From positions 1,437,111 to 1,501,110 of the forward strand of contig VZQC01011941.1 in the NCBI GenBank assembly GCA_009823505.1: 64,000 bases of DNA, in the 5' to 3' direction. Source of the stretch: Rhizomys pruinosus (Eukaryota; Chordata; Mammalia; Rodentia; Spalacidae). The notes under the pieces were generated by a model. It did no database searches and was not told the DNA's origin. It worked only from the letters and a program-made list of their open reading frames with translations. This document shows, piece by piece, positions 42,704-51,504 of this stretch; the stretch's first letter is position 1, and each line of letters opens with the position of its first letter. The translations under genes and the position numbers were made by a program.

Positions 42704-43291
42704 GCTGTAAATTAGGAGGGTCAGATAAGGTTAGTTGTTTTAACCTTGAGTGCGTATTAGAACATTTAGAAATCTCAAAATTCCCAGTCCCTCTACTTTG
42801 ATCAGTCACATCTCACGTACTGGCCTTTTTCAGACGCACACCCGTGGCTATCTCCTAACAGTCGTGACACCAGCTGAGATCTGATCAGCTCTCCCACCTG
42901 TTTTAGCTTCCTACTGCTGCCACACTTGGACATAAATGCATTATCATATAGATCTGGAGTTAGACGTCTGCAGTGAGTCTCGAAGGGCTGCAGTGGAGGA
43001 TGTCTGTGGGGGCTGCATTTCTTGCAGAACTTGTAGGATCCTCCATTTCTTTGCCTATCCCAGATTCCATTTTGCTTGGCTCATGTTTCTCTTCTTCCAA
43101 CTTCAAAGGCAGGAAGGACTGTTTCCACTCTTACATGGCCTCATCTGGTACTCTCTTGACTGTCACCCTGTGTCACTGTTAAAGATGTTCCCCACCCCAT
43201 TGAGTTTTTCTGGGCTATCCATGAGAGCCTCTCTCTATAAAGTTGGCTGTTTTGCTACCTTAACTGAATCTTCAATGTTAACTTCCCCCTG
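42704..43291. other. Non-repeat DNA, no gene seen
   Basis: 'gttttagcttcctactgctg' near 42901 hints at an old LTR end but is too short to call. Confidence 0.4.
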
Positions 43292-43365
43292 CAGGGATGG
43301 TAAGATGGCCTGACAACTTGAGTTCAGTCCCCAGAACCCACATGGTAGAAGAAGAACCAAATCCC
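43292..43365 (+). mobile_element. B3-like SINE fragment
   Basis: 'gatggtaagatggcctgaca' then 'tgagttcagtccccagaacc' and 'cacatggtagaag' match the A/B-box region of a B3-type SINE with an internal gap. Confidence 0.45.
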
Positions 43366-43964
43366 TCTGCCATACTACATAATATTTTTGCTGGCTCCAG
43401 AGATTAGGACCTGGGCATCGTTAAGGGGTTGTTACTCTGCCTATTGGATTAGCTAAGGCATTGATAGAGAAATGTATGAAAAAGTAAGTAAAATGGCCAT
43501 TTTCAAATCTTGGCTAAAAGCATCATGGTGCATTAAGGAAAGAGAAACAAAGAATTGCTGATTTTTGCCCCCACTGAATTTGGTGCTGTTGACAATGATT
43601 CATGGGGATCCCAGTACATCCGGCATCAGAATGAGATGTGAGAGGCTGAGACTGGTGGGATTTGTAAGGCAGAGAACCAAAGAGGAAAAAGTTGTTCAGA
43701 GAAAGAGGTCCAGAGCCTCTCATCAGGATCCTGAGTCTTTGAACTTGAAGCTATGCGTGGCCAACCAGTTCTCTCCACTCTCACACACAACGAAGATCTC
43801 CCGAGAGCACAGCTACCAGAGGAGCTGAAGCCAAACCAACACTGGTACTCAGCAGCAATGAGGTGTTTGAAACTTTCTAAGTAAGAAAGTGGTGAGGCCT
43901 TGTGGCCCCGTGGGCATTCCGGGCGACCCCACAGTAGCAGAACTAAGCTGTGGCAGGGCAAAAA
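43366..43964. other. Unassigned DNA, no gene seen
   Basis: Overlapping frames of 66-111 codons, none recognisable. It contains the left copy of a 19-bp direct repeat (43773-43791). Confidence 0.45.
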
Positions 43965-44430
43965 ACCTAAAGCCTAGACTCAAAAGCAAGAGACAGTGTG
44001 AAGGTAAGCCAGTTGGCTGCCAGCACACAACACAGTGCAGTCTAGGAAGGAAAACCAAACCTAGACTGCATGTTGTTGCCCAGCATCCAACAAAAGATAA
44101 CCAAATGTTCCAGAAAACAGAAAAATGTAACCCGAGGCATTTCAACCAAGTAAACCTAGAAGACCAAACCCAGGAAACCACAGAGGGGACAGAATTAGCA
44201 TAAAGGCTTTTAAAAGCAACTATTATAAATATTTTCAAGGTTTAAGGGAAATGCAGGCATATTGAAGCCTGAGGGGTTGGGGGAAGACTAGAATATATAG
44301 AGCCAAAAATTATAATATCTAAAATGTAAAATTCACTAGATAAGCTTAAAAGCAGATTAAACACTGCATAAAGAAAACAAAAGCAAAATTCAATAGACTA
44401 TCCAAATAGAAGCAAAACAATTTTTTTAAG
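43965..44430 (+). mobile_element. Ancient LINE-1 (L1M/HAL1-like) 5' region
   Basis: 'aaaagataaccaaatgttcc', 'gaattagcataaaggc', 'acaactattataaatatttt'-like and 'attcactagataagcttaa' plus 'agcagattaaacactgca' recall the order of an old mammalian L1 ORF1-region sequence. It carries a 104-codon frame (43889-44203) that is likely a relic. Divergence is high. Confidence 0.55.
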
Positions 44431-44697
44431 GTAACCAATTAAACAGAGCCTCAATGGCATGTGGGTCAGTATTAAGTGGGCCTCTATTCTAAAGGAAAAA
44501 AACAAGCTCCACTCTCACACACAACAAAGAACATGTCTGTGTCCAGAACAGGTACTTTCTCTTCACTAACAACCAGTCTCCAGCAGAGTATCCTGTGGTT
44601 CAATTCTGATGTCATCTACCTGGCATCAGATCCTGAAGGTGAGCTCCCACCCCATAACACTGCCCCCCTTTCAGATGCCAATTACAAATACCACTGT
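44431..44697. other. Unassigned DNA
   Basis: Contains the right copy of a 19-bp direct repeat at 44507-44525. No gene or named repeat. Confidence 0.4.
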
Positions 44698-45085
44698 ATT
44701 CATTAGATTCCGTCACTGTGACAAAACCCCTCCATGAAGCACTTAAAGGAGGAAAGGTTTATTTGTCTGATAATTTCCATGGTTCTAGTCCTTCAGTTGG
44801 CCTTATCACTACGGGACTGTGGTGAGGCAGAGCTGTGGTAGAGACGGTGTGATGGAGCAGAGCTGCTCACCCATGGCAGCCAGGAAGTCAAGGAGGAGTG
44901 AGAGAATGAGCAAAGCAATATGTTCCCATCAAAGATACCCCAGTGACCAGTTTATGTATCCCAGTCAGGCTCCAGCTCCCAGTTCATTCAGTACTCAACA
45001 CTGATGAAGTTAGCATTCTCAGAATCCAATAAAAAAAAAAAGAATCCCATCGTTTGGCAACCAAGTCTCTCATTCATAAGCCTTT
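44698..45085 (-). mobile_element. MaLR/ERVL-type LTR
   Basis: Complement copy: 'attccgtcactgtgacaaaa', 'taaaggaggaaaggtttatt' (AATAAA on the element strand), 'atggcagccaggaagtcaag', 'accccagtgaccagttta'. It faces the plus-strand LTR that follows it. Confidence 0.6.
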
Positions 45086-45107
45086 GGGGAGAACGTTTCG
45101 TATTTGT

Positions 45108-45433
45108 GATGGTTAATCTTGATAGCAACTCAACATTATTTAGAATCACCTAGAAGACAGACAGCAAGAGCCCCCATTAATATGGTTGGTATCATCCCAT
45201 GGGCTGAGGCCTTGAATTAAATAAAAAGGAGAAGATGAGCTGAGCACTAGCATTCATTTCCCTCTGCTTCCTGACTGAAGATACGGTGTGATCCGCTCCC
45301 TCAGCCTCCTCCCACCACGCCTCCTCCACAATGGGCTGAACCCTTAAACTGTCAGCCAGAATAAATCTTTCCTTCCTTAAGTTGCTTTTGTCAGATATTT
45401 TATCACGGAAATAATGAAAGTAACTAACACTGT
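45108..45433 (+). mobile_element. MLT2/ERVL-type LTR
   Basis: Begins 'gtgatggttaatcttgatag', carries 'aatcacctagaagacag', 'ggtatcatcccatgggctg' and 'gagctgagcactagcattc', has AATAAA at 45360-45365, and ends 'aatgaaagtaactaaca'. This is the typical layout of an ERVL-class LTR shared by rodents and other mammals. Confidence 0.7.
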
Positions 45434-45624
45434 CCAAAACATAATACTCAGATTGGGAACACACTACTGACTGTAAATGGAAGGTCCTTGCAGTCCCTTC
45501 CTTGAGTTCAATTAATTTGCTACAGCAATACACAGAGCTCAGAAAACACCTTCATTTACATTTACCCATTTCTTACAAAAGACATTTTAAAAGATATAAA
45601 TGAGCAGCCACATGAAAAGGTGCA
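45434..45624. other. Short unassigned stretch
   Basis: No repeat or exon recognised. Confidence 0.4.
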
Positions 45625-45782
45625 TATAGCTGATTTGCATCTAGTGGCACAAGCCTTTTACCCATCTATTCAGGAGTCTGAGACAGGAAGATCAGGAGTT
45701 TAAGTGGCTGCCTGGGCTAATGAGAGTGTTCAAGGCCAGCTTGGATGACTTAATAAGACTCTCTCTCTCTCTCTCTCTCTCT

Positions 45783-45829
<47 letters not shown>

Positions 45830-45890
45830 TGGATACCCCTCAGTGGTAGAACATTTGCCTAGGTTCAATCTCAGGATCCTCAGGGGAGAG
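45625..45890 (+). mobile_element. B4 SINE with microsatellite between its halves
   Basis: The B1-like half ('gtggcacaagccttttaccc', 'ggagtctgagacaggaag', 'gttcaaggccagcttgg') and the ID half ('cccctcagtggtagaacat', 'gcctaggttcaatctcagg') are separated by (CT)n and (TA)n. Confidence 0.75.
45759..45825 (+). repeat. (CT)n(TA)n microsatellite inside B4
   Basis: About 13 CT units, a short TTTC break, then about 19 TA units. In ordinary B4 copies this place holds the A-rich linker between the B1 and ID parts. Confidence 0.95.
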
Positions 45891-46039
45891 ATAGAAAGAG
45901 TTCAGAAAGGATCCCAAGCACATCCATCTCTGTAGAGTTGGAATTCACCACTTTCCCAGTATGAGGGTGGTTTTGTTCTCCAAATAGAAGCTTCCTGAAT
46001 CCTATGCATTTAGGAATTTATGGAAGCTTCATGAACATG

Positions 46040-46700
46040 ATTAATTTTTATTTATTTTTATACAAGATTATGTTACCAAATATAGACCCATGTCCCCCTC
46101 CCTATCCCCCCACCCCACCAGAGCTCATGCATTCTGCCAAACATGTTTTTCATCTTTTCCTGTCTTTCTCAAAATTCTCAATGTGGAAGTTGACTGTTTT
46201 GAGCAAAAGTTCACCATTTCAGTCAGTTCTTTGACACAGTCCTTTCTGTTGTTGTTGCTGTTGTTTCCAATATGCATCACTCCCAACTACTTGGACAAAA
46301 GCTCAAGGGGCCGTGCACAAGAAATACTTACTATTAGGTAATTGGCACTAGCGTCCACAGATGAGGGATACCATTCGTCGTTTGTTTCTCTGGAACTGTG
46401 TTACTTCACTTAACATAATATCATCTAGTTCCATCCATTTACCTGCAAAGTTCATGATGTCATCTTTTTTTACTGCTGCATAGAACTCCATTATGTAGAT
46501 GTACCACATTTTCTCTATCCACTCCTCAGTTGAAGGGCACTTGGGTTGGTTCCAGCTTTTTGCTATTGTGAACAGAGCTGCAATAAACATGGCTGTGCAT
46601 GTATCTTTGCGGTAAGATGAGTCTTGTGGGTATATACCCAGGAGTGGTATGACTGGGTCAGGTGGCAAGCTCATTTTGAGTCTCCAAGGGTTCTCCATAA
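46040..46700 (-). mobile_element. LINE-1 3' end (ORF2 C-terminus and 3' UTR)
   Basis: Reading the minus strand from 46698, an open stretch of 116 codons matches the L1 ORF2 C-terminus, with IPLLGIYPQDSSY, KSWNQPKCPSTEEW, YAAVKKDDIMNF and RMVSLICG readable. It is followed by a roughly 300-bp 3' UTR with a (CAA)n-like segment. The element is 5'-truncated, so the frame is a fragment and not a functional reverse transcriptase. Confidence 0.88.
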
Positions 46701-47100
46701 CATGACTAATTTTTAATATTAACCATTGGTGATCAAGTCAGTCATTACTTCCTCTCCTCCCTACAGGTCAGACTGTAAACTGAAAGTTCCTACCCTCTAG
46801 TCATTTGGTGAGCGTCCCTAACCAACAGCCCCCATCTGGTGGTATCTAAGAACTTTCCAAAACAAACACCTTATTTGTATAAATTAAGGCAGGTTTGGTG
46901 TTTGTTACGAATCACAGGAGATGTGACTTCCTCAGTTCCTGTTTCATTCAGGAACTGAGGAAGAGGTCCAACTTTTTTAACAAAAGAAGCTCCTATTGCT
47001 CTTGTCATTTAGGAAATGACAAAGGCTTTAGAAGCATAGGGCACGAGCCATAGATGAGATTAAAGTGTATATTTACTGTTATACCACAATGGTACATAAG
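46701..47100 (+). mobile_element. Ancient LTR-like repeat, family unassigned
   Basis: 'ggtcagactgtaaactgaaa', 'tggtatctaagaactttcc', 'aagaagctcctattgctct' and 'aggaaatgacaaaggcttt' recall an old mammalian LTR that I cannot name with certainty. A short inverted phrase occurs at 46933-46962, where 'cctcagttcctg' is followed by 'caggaactgagg'. Confidence 0.35.
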
Positions 47101-47329
47101 AACTGTGTGAAGAAGGAATAGCTAAGACTTTCCTATGAAAAATATGTTGACATATCTAAAATTCCAACACACCTCAAGGAAGGAAAAATAAAAAGGACTA
47201 CACATCCATGCATTTCCTAATCAAGTTTATGAAAATTAAAACATTTTAAGTAGAAAAAAAATCACATACAGGAGGCATATGTTAAAAACAAAACAAAACA
47301 CAATACAGAGTACTCAACTGAAACTATGC

Positions 47330-48260
47330 GACCTAGATGACAGTGGAACACTGCCACTAACACAGCTCTAATGTAATAAAAGGGGAAAAGCCTGTCAACC
47401 TGGAATTCTATAGCCAGTGAAAACATCCTTCAAAAGTAAAGGCAGCTGGGTGTGGTGGTGCACGCCTTTAATCCTAGCACTTGGGAGGCTGAGGCAGGTG
47501 GATCTCTGTGAGTTCAAGGCCCGCCTGGTCTACAAAGTGAGTTCATGGCCAGGAGGAAAAAAAGGGAAACCCTGCATAAAAAAACCAAAAAAAAAAAAAA
47601 AAAAAAAAGTAAAGGCAAAAATTTTATAACAAATAACAGTTGAGAAGATCTATTATTACTAGCAGACCTGTGTTGTATGAGTGACTAAATGAAGCCCTTC
47701 TGTCTGAAGGGATATAGCAGATGGAACTCAAGGCTATAGATATGGACAAAGAATACCAGAAATGATAAATTTGCAGGTAGAGTTTTTTTTTAATTTTTGT
47801 GTCTTCCAATTTCTTGTTTTCTCTAAAGAAAATTACTACTTAATGTAAAAATAACCATGGGCTAGGTATTACAATACATGTATAAGTTAAATATGTGACA
47901 ATTACTACACAAAGGACAAGAGAAGGAAAAGAAATTGTATTCTGGTAAGAGTCTTGTATCATCCAGATAGTAGTGTAAACTTAGTAGGAGACTAAGAGAA
48001 AGTAAACATACATACATTACAAACCCAAAAGCAGTCGCTAAGAAGCATAAAACAAAAGGGCATACCAAATAAGATTACAAAACATAGAACAAATCCTAAC
48101 TATGTCAAATTAATATAAAATAAAAAACTAGACTGAATGAAAATTGATGGGAAAAATAGAAAATGAGTAGCAAAAAATGGTATATTTGAACCCAACTCAC
48201 CCTAAATCAAATGCAAATTGTTTTAGTATTCTATTTCCAAGGCCAAAATAAGTAAACCCC
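47330..48260 (+). mobile_element. Ancient LINE-1 (L1M/HAL1-like) central region
   Basis: 'caacctggaattctatagcc', 'aaaacatccttcaaaagt', then (after a B1) 'actagcagacctgtgttgt', 'accagaaatgataaatttgc' and 'aacccaaaagcagtcgcta' follow the order of an old mammalian L1 between ORF1 and ORF2. It is the same strand as the 43965-44430 piece and may be its continuation. Confidence 0.6.
47445..47604 (+). mobile_element. B1 SINE inside the ancient L1
   Basis: Full-length B1 with a long A tail; the 13-bp duplication 'aaaagtaaaggca' is at 47432-47444 and 47605-47617. Confidence 0.92.
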
Positions 48261-48302
48261 AGCTATGTGTGAGCTAAAAAGCATATACTTTATTTCTATT
48301 GT

Positions 48303-48413
48303 TTAAAAGATCTCACTCTGTAGACCAGGCTAGCCTCAAACTGATGGCAACCCTCTTGTTTCAGTCTCCCAAGTCCTGGGATTACAAGAGTGAGTCATTA
48401 CCCCTGGCTCAAA
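48303..48413 (-). mobile_element. Old B1/7SL-type SINE fragment
   Basis: Complement of a diverged B1: 'tctcactctgtagaccaggc', 'cccaagtcctgggattacaa', 'gtcattacccctggct'. It is much more diverged than the other B1 copies. Confidence 0.7.
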
Positions 48414-48471
48414 ATACACATTTTAAAAATATAAACAGGGATAGGCTCACAGTAAAAGATGGTGTGGTTGT

Positions 48472-48577
48472 TTTAATTATTAATTTGATATAATCAAGAA
48501 TCACCTAGGAAGAGAGTCTTAGTGGGGGTTTGTCTCAATCAGGTTGGCTTCTGGGCATGCCAGTGAAGGATTGTCTT
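48472..48577 (+). mobile_element. Class III LTR fragment, cut off at inverted repeat
   Basis: 'aagaatcacctaggaagaga', 'tctcaatcaggttggcttct' and 'gaaggattgtctt' match the 5' third of an ERVL-like LTR. Homology stops where the 81-bp inverted repeat begins at 48578. Confidence 0.5.
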
Positions 48578-48658
48578 GAAGAAAAAGTAGCTTGCAAATG
48601 AATATATCCTTACTACAAAGAATTTTTATCATAAGTTAATAAATGATAATTTTTCATT
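48578..48658 (+). repeat. 81-bp inverted repeat, left arm
   Basis: Perfect reverse complement of 49825-49905. It runs from 'gaagaaaaagtagcttgc' to 'gataatttttcatt'. It matches no repeat family I know, and homology ends sharply at both edges. No target-site duplication flanks the pair. Confidence 0.97.
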
Positions 48659-48699
48659 ATGTTACAAGTTCAATCAATTTCCCTGAAAGGCACAGATTT

Positions 48700-48998
48700 T
48701 TTTTTAATGTGACTTTATATATATACGATCTATATCTATCGCGGTCTATAATATATATTTTATCAAATCTAGACTCGTGCCTCCCCCATCCTCCCACCCC
48801 ACCAGAGCTCATGCATTCTGCCAAACATGCTTTTGATCTCTTTCTCAGTCTTTCTCAATATTCTCCATGTGGAAGTTGACTGTTTTGAGCAGAAGTTCAC
48901 TGTTTCAGTCAGTTCTTTGATGCAGTCCTTTCTGTTGTTGTTGTTGTTATTTCCAATATGCATCACTCCCAATTGCTTTGGACAAAAGCTCAAGGGGA
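48700..48998 (-). mobile_element. LINE-1 3' UTR, 5'-truncated, recent
   Basis: T-rich left end, then the complement of the same 3' UTR as 46.04-46.34 kb ('agagctcatgcattctgcc', 'gtggaagttgactgttttga', 'atgcatcactcccaattgc'). The 14-bp duplication 'aaaggcacagattt' is at 48686-48699 and 48999-49012. About 80 bases of AT-rich sequence at its left are not in the other copy. Confidence 0.85.
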
Positions 48999-49131
48999 AA
49001 AGGCACAGATTTCTAAAGCTCACTCAAGAAGAGATAGAAAGTATTAAATAACCCCTACATCTACTAAACTTGTAGTTATAAACCTCCCTACGAAGCTACT
49101 ACAGCTTCACTGGCAAATTGTACTTTTAAGA

Positions 49132-49290
49132 GCTGGACATGGTGGCACATGCCTTTAATCCTAGCACTTGGGAGGCAGAGGCAGAGGCAGGTGGATCTTT
49201 GTGAGTTCAGGGCCAGCCTGGTCTACAGAGTGAGTTCCAGGACAGCTGGGACCACTGTCTCAAAAAGACCAAAAAAAAATTTAGTAGAAA
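49132..49290 (+). mobile_element. B1 SINE
   Basis: Complete B1 with a 6-bp internal duplication (gaggcagaggcagaggcagg) and a short A tail. No clear duplication was found around it. Confidence 0.88.
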
Positions 49291-49489
49291 AATAAAAATG
49301 AAAAATTATTACTTCTATCAAACTCTTTCAGAAAATGAAGATAAACCCCCTGCCATTTAATTTCATAAAGCAAAATTACTCTGATTCCAAATTGAGAGGA
49401 TAGTATTAACGTAGAAAACTGCAGGCTGAGGTGATGACAACATACTTTCAAAATATGAGCAAATTATATTCAGCAATATGAATAGAGAG

Positions 49490-49680
49490 AAGCCAGCTTA
49501 GGGATTGGTAAAGCTAAGGAAGAGAATCACAAGTTCAAGACCTGCTTGGGCTAGAGTGAGTTTAAGGCCAGCCTTAGCAAGTTAGAGAGAAAGGGGCCGG
49601 GCTATTGCTCAGTGGTAGAACACTTGCCTAACATGCATACAGCCCTCAGTTCAATCCCCAGTACCTCAGAAACAAAAGAA
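49490..49680 (+). mobile_element. B4 SINE
   Basis: B1-like half ('gagtttaaggccagccttag') followed by the ID half ('gggctattgctcagtggtag', 'ctcagttcaatccccagtac'). Confidence 0.72.
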
Positions 49681-49824
49681 TGATGTGCAAAATGGATAGA
49701 TCAACACACTCCAGTGCAATTTATCCTAGGAATGAAAAGCTAGTTTAATATTCAAATATCAGGGAAATGATAAGATTAGCCCAGCAGAATCTGAAAAATC
49801 AGAAGTTTAAAATTGAAAATGAAA

Positions 49825-49905
49825 AATGAAAAATTATCATTTATTAACTTATGATAAAAATTCTTTGTAGTAAGGATATATTCATTTGCAAGCTACTTTT
49901 TCTTC
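49825..49905 (-). repeat. 81-bp inverted repeat, right arm
   Basis: Exact reverse complement of 48578-48658, separated by 1166 bases that contain an L1 tail, a B1 and a B4. To its right the sequence changes at once to 'ctaaatgggcccctctcc'. Confidence 0.97.
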
Positions 49906-50024
49906 CTAAATGGGCCCCTCTCCCTAGGATGTAAACTGCACATACCGCTGCCATTGGCCCAAAACCAACTACAAAGAAAACACAGCAAACCTTGGCCCCC
50001 ACAGGTATGATTTTCCACATCTAC

Positions 50025-50215
50025 AAGGCTACAGAAGACTTGAACTACACTACCAGGAAGCTTAACCAAATAGACCTGTATAGAACACTCCATTCACCCA
50101 AAATGAAAAGCAGTAATTTTCTAGTGCACCTGGAATTCTCACTAAATAGACCACACTCCCAGTGTTGGCTGGAACAGGCTCACACCAGCTCACAAAATTA
50201 ACCACATGACTTTCC
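50025..50215 (+). mobile_element. Ancient LINE-1 ORF2 fragment
   Basis: 'gaagacttgaactacacta', 'aatagacctgtatagaacac', 'aaatagaccacactcccag' and 'aacattgtgttcagtagca' correspond to the endonuclease-reverse transcriptase junction region of L1 ORF2. Frames are broken. It is on the same strand as the ancient L1 pieces at 44 and 47-48 kb and lies downstream of them. Confidence 0.65.
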
Positions 50216-50454
50216 AACATTGTGTTCAGTAGCAGTGTGTTGAATTTGGCCTTGGCACAGGTGAGGTGAAGCTGTGTCTTGGAGCAGCTCACATGGAGCT
50301 GGCCTAGTGTGGCCTCACCTCAGCCTCTCAGGAGAGCAGTGAGCTGGAACATGCAAAGCTCTTCCTGTGGAGATTCTGGTACTTTCACTGCATGTTGGAA
50401 GCTGTTCAGTGACTCAGTCCTTAGGGGTATGGCAGAGCTCAGAACTCTGGCACA

Positions 50455-50560
50455 ACCCTCTACCTTATTTATAGGCAGAGACACAGGACCAGTGATTTGT
50501 CCAAAGTCAGGTAACAACGTCAGTGTAAGGTTGGAGCCAGAACCAGAGCTCCAGATCACG
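50455..50560 (-). mobile_element. MIR SINE (ancient)
   Basis: 'ccttatttataggcagagac', 'agtgatttgtccaaagtcag', 'gtaacaacgtcagtg' and 'ggttggagccagaaccaga' match the complement of MIR. Confidence 0.7.
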
Positions 50561-50599
50561 GCTAAATTTCAAGACAGAGAATAATATGAGAGAACACCA

Positions 50600-51126
50600 G
50601 ACGTGTGCATGAATACATGTATGTGCATACTTGTGGAGGCCCTTGAGTGTGTATACGTGTGTATGAGTACACGTGCGTGCACATGTGTGGAGGCTCTTGA
50701 GTGTGTATACATGTGTATGAGTACATGTGTGTGCATACCTGTGGAGGCTCTTGAGTGTGTATACATGTGCATGAGTACATGTATGTACCTACATGTGGAG
50801 GCTCTTGAGTGTGTATACATGTGTATGCGTACATGTATGTACATACAAGTGGAGGCCCTTGAGTGTGTATACATGTGTATGAGTACATGTGTGTGTATAC
50901 ATGTGGAGGCCCTTGAATGTGTATACATGTGTATGAGTACATATATGTGCATACACATGGAGGCCCTTGAGTGTGTATAGGTGTGTATGAGTCCATGTAT
51001 GTGCATACACATGGAGGCCCTTGAGTGTGTATACGTGTGTATGAGCACGTGTGTGTGCATACGTGCGGAGGCCCTTGAATGTGTATACGTGTGTGTGAGC
51101 ACATGTATGTGCATACACATGGAGGT
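50600..51126 (+). repeat. 54-bp minisatellite, about 10 copies, no length variation
   Basis: GGAGG marks each unit at 50635, 50689, 50743, 50797, 50851, 50905, 50959, 51013, 51067 and 51121, exactly 54 apart every time. Each unit reads roughly 'ccttgagtgtgtatac', 'gtgtatgagtacatg', 'tgtgcatacatgtgg'. Since 54 is a multiple of 3, a stop-free frame stays stop-free across the array. That gives three overlapping minus-strand frames of 178-183 codons and one of 125 on plus, all with 18-residue periodicity. I regard these as non-coding by-products. Much of the unit alternates purine and pyrimidine. Confidence 0.97.
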
Positions 51127-51260
51127 ATCCAGTCTTCATGTGTAGCAGAGGTTGCAAGTGTCCCTCCATCTCCCCTCGCTCCCTTCCATGGATGTCAGCT
51201 TCAGCTGAGCAGGTACCACCTTTGCCTGCCCACACTTCCTCCTCAAGTACCTGCATTTCT

Positions 51261-51492
51261 TTTTCTTTTTTTTTTTTAATTAAACAAACTATGTGTGTTT
51301 GCTTGAGTGAGCTTATGTATACCATATGTATGTAGGACCCTGTAGAGCCCAGAAGAGGGTTGGATCAGATCACCTGGAACTGCAGTTTCAGGTAGTCATT
51401 AGCCACCACGTGGGTGCTGGAAGCAGAACCTGGGTCCTCTGTAAGAGCAGTAAGCACTCTTAACAGGTAAGTCGTCTCTACAGCCCCCAAAC
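51261..51492 (-). mobile_element. B2 SINE, diverged
   Basis: Minus-strand B2 with many substitutions; the 12-bp duplication 'acctgcatttct' is at 51249-51260 and 51493-51504. Confidence 0.88.
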
Positions 51493-51504
51493 ACCTGCAT
51501 TTCT

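Noticed and set aside
46348..46698. 116-codon frame as a gene for reverse transcriptase
   Set aside because: It is only the C-terminal end of L1 ORF2 in a 5'-truncated copy; no catalytic domain is present.
50562..51325. Three overlapping minus-strand frames of 178-183 codons and one plus frame of 125 codons, with 18-residue repeats (Tyr/Thr/His-rich)
   Set aside because: They are produced by the 54-bp minisatellite, whose length is a multiple of 3. Several frames are open at once and there is no codon bias or flanking gene structure.
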